A stretch of DNA of 64,000 nucleotides from Trichococcus palustris (GTDB taxonomy: Bacteria; Bacillota; Bacilli; Lactobacillales; Aerococcaceae), in contig NZ_FOTD01000002.1 in assembly GCF_900114465.1 (NCBI RefSeq), forward strand, positions 186,001 to 250,000. The letters run 5' to 3'. A program made the translations under genes and the position numbers. Positions within the stretch are counted from its first letter, which is position 1, and every line of letters starts with the position of its first letter. The notes beneath the pieces are model-generated. The model saw nothing but the letters and a program-made list of their open reading frames with translations. It had not been told where the DNA came from and did no database searches. Of this stretch, positions 63,632 to 64,000 are shown in pieces.

Positions 63632-64000
63632 CTATATCAATCCTTCCTCTGATGCCTGCTTCTGGAATTTTTCCACAAGTTGCTCATAGTGTTCCCCAGT
63701 CGGTTCAAACGTTATATTGCGCCCTTCGAAGAATTCCCCTGTCGGCTCCAATTTGATCGTCAAGTAGCTGTCCGGCAATTCATCCTGGATGAACGTTGCC
63801 CACTCGATGACGGAAACGCCGTTGCCATAAATATATTCGTCGAAGCCCAGATCATCCCCGCCGACATCTTCCAAACGATAGACATCCATATGATAAAGCG
63901 GCAATTTCCCTTTCGTGTATTCCCGGATCAGCGTGTAGGTAGGGCTTTTAATGACCGTTTCAATTCCCAATCCTTTGGCTATCCCTTTTGTAAAAGTCGT
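63632..64000 (-). CDS. tsaE: tRNA threonylcarbamoyladenosine biosynthesis protein TsaE (partial)
   Basis: The 5' end lies beyond the right edge; about 122 residues are visible. They include TKGIAKGLGI, SPTYTLIREY and the acidic MDVYRLED, followed by VIEWATFI, which are diagnostic for TsaE/YjeE. The Walker A part is expected just outside the window. TsaE is the ATPase that works with TsaB and TsaD in adding t6A to tRNA. GNAT follows immediately. Confidence 0.93.
   Translation of the reverse strand, partial: TTFTKGIAKGLGIETVIKSPTYTLIREYTKGKLPLYHMDVYRLEDVGGDDLGFDEYIYGNGVSVIEWATFIQDELPDSYLTIKLEPTGEFFEGRNITFEPTGEHYEQLVEKFQKQASEEGLI

Overview
The window is a chromosomal segment of a low-to-mid GC Gram-positive bacterium. 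The mevalonate operon, split L-serine dehydratase, mevalonate-type isoprenoid synthesis with a type 2 isomerase, the coaA-guaA pair and a potR-ABCD polyamine operon all point to Lactobacillales. The additional presence of a full glycine cleavage system, pyruvate carboxylase and NADPH-type glutamate synthase suggests a Carnobacteriaceae-like organism (Trichococcus/Carnobacterium type); this placement is inference. No rRNA, tRNA or CRISPR array was recognised.

Layout. 1-5.5 kb: end of a P-type Ca2+ ATPase, palindromic repeats, glutathione reductase, a papain-like peptidase candidate, a two-gene chromate-type transporter, DedA, and a HesB-like protein. 5.6-11.4 kb: a lipase-like hydrolase, a structured repeat, and the operon gcvT-gcvH-gcvPA-gcvPB (read leftwards). 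11.8-17.3 kb: pyruvate carboxylase, a thioesterase, a NERD protein and a NUDIX hydrolase. 17.3-19.5 kb: an IscB (RNA-guided nuclease) element with its omega-RNA, sitting between remnants of yjbQ and a VOC gene. 19.6-28.6 kb: a tocopherol-cyclase-like protein, an unknown membrane protein, gltD and gltB. 29-34.6 kb: speB and speA (agmatine to putrescine) behind a structured leader with its own terminator, then coaA-guaA. 35-39.2 kb: mvaK1-mvaD-mvaK2-fni. 39.3-42.6 kb: azlC-azlD, rpiA-pdp. 43.2-46.9 kb: second copy of the structured repeat, sdaAB-sdaAA, a frameshifted TnpB element, and ridA. 47-52 kb: a large hairpin array abutting the potR-A-B-C-D operon. 52.3-59.5 kb: an ECF-type double ATPase, murB, exonuclease III, an SDR, CarD, and a hydrolase/phosphoribosyltransferase pair. 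59.5-64 kb: a cupredoxin and membrane protein, two paralogous ~370-nt RNA genes flanking an RluA-type pseudouridine synthase, a GNAT and the end of tsaE.

How the genes fit together. Several modules bear on one-carbon/amino-acid nitrogen metabolism: glycine cleavage, serine dehydratase with RidA (which detoxifies the dehydratase's 2-aminoacrylate), glutamate synthase, and anaplerosis by pyruvate carboxylase. Polyamines are both made (SpeA/SpeB) and imported (PotABCD with a dedicated cupin regulator).

The most unusual content is non-coding: (i) arrays of long hairpins whose arm sequences all differ but whose architecture and linkers are conserved, each array beginning at the stop codon of a gene (gor and potD); (ii) a duplicated, promoter- and terminator-bearing ~370-nt RNA; (iii) a ~260-bp multi-hairpin repeat in two places; (iv) an unassigned terminator-type leader of speA; and (v) IscB and TnpB guide-RNA elements without a TnpA transposase. 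All start choices, family calls and structures were made by eye from sequence.
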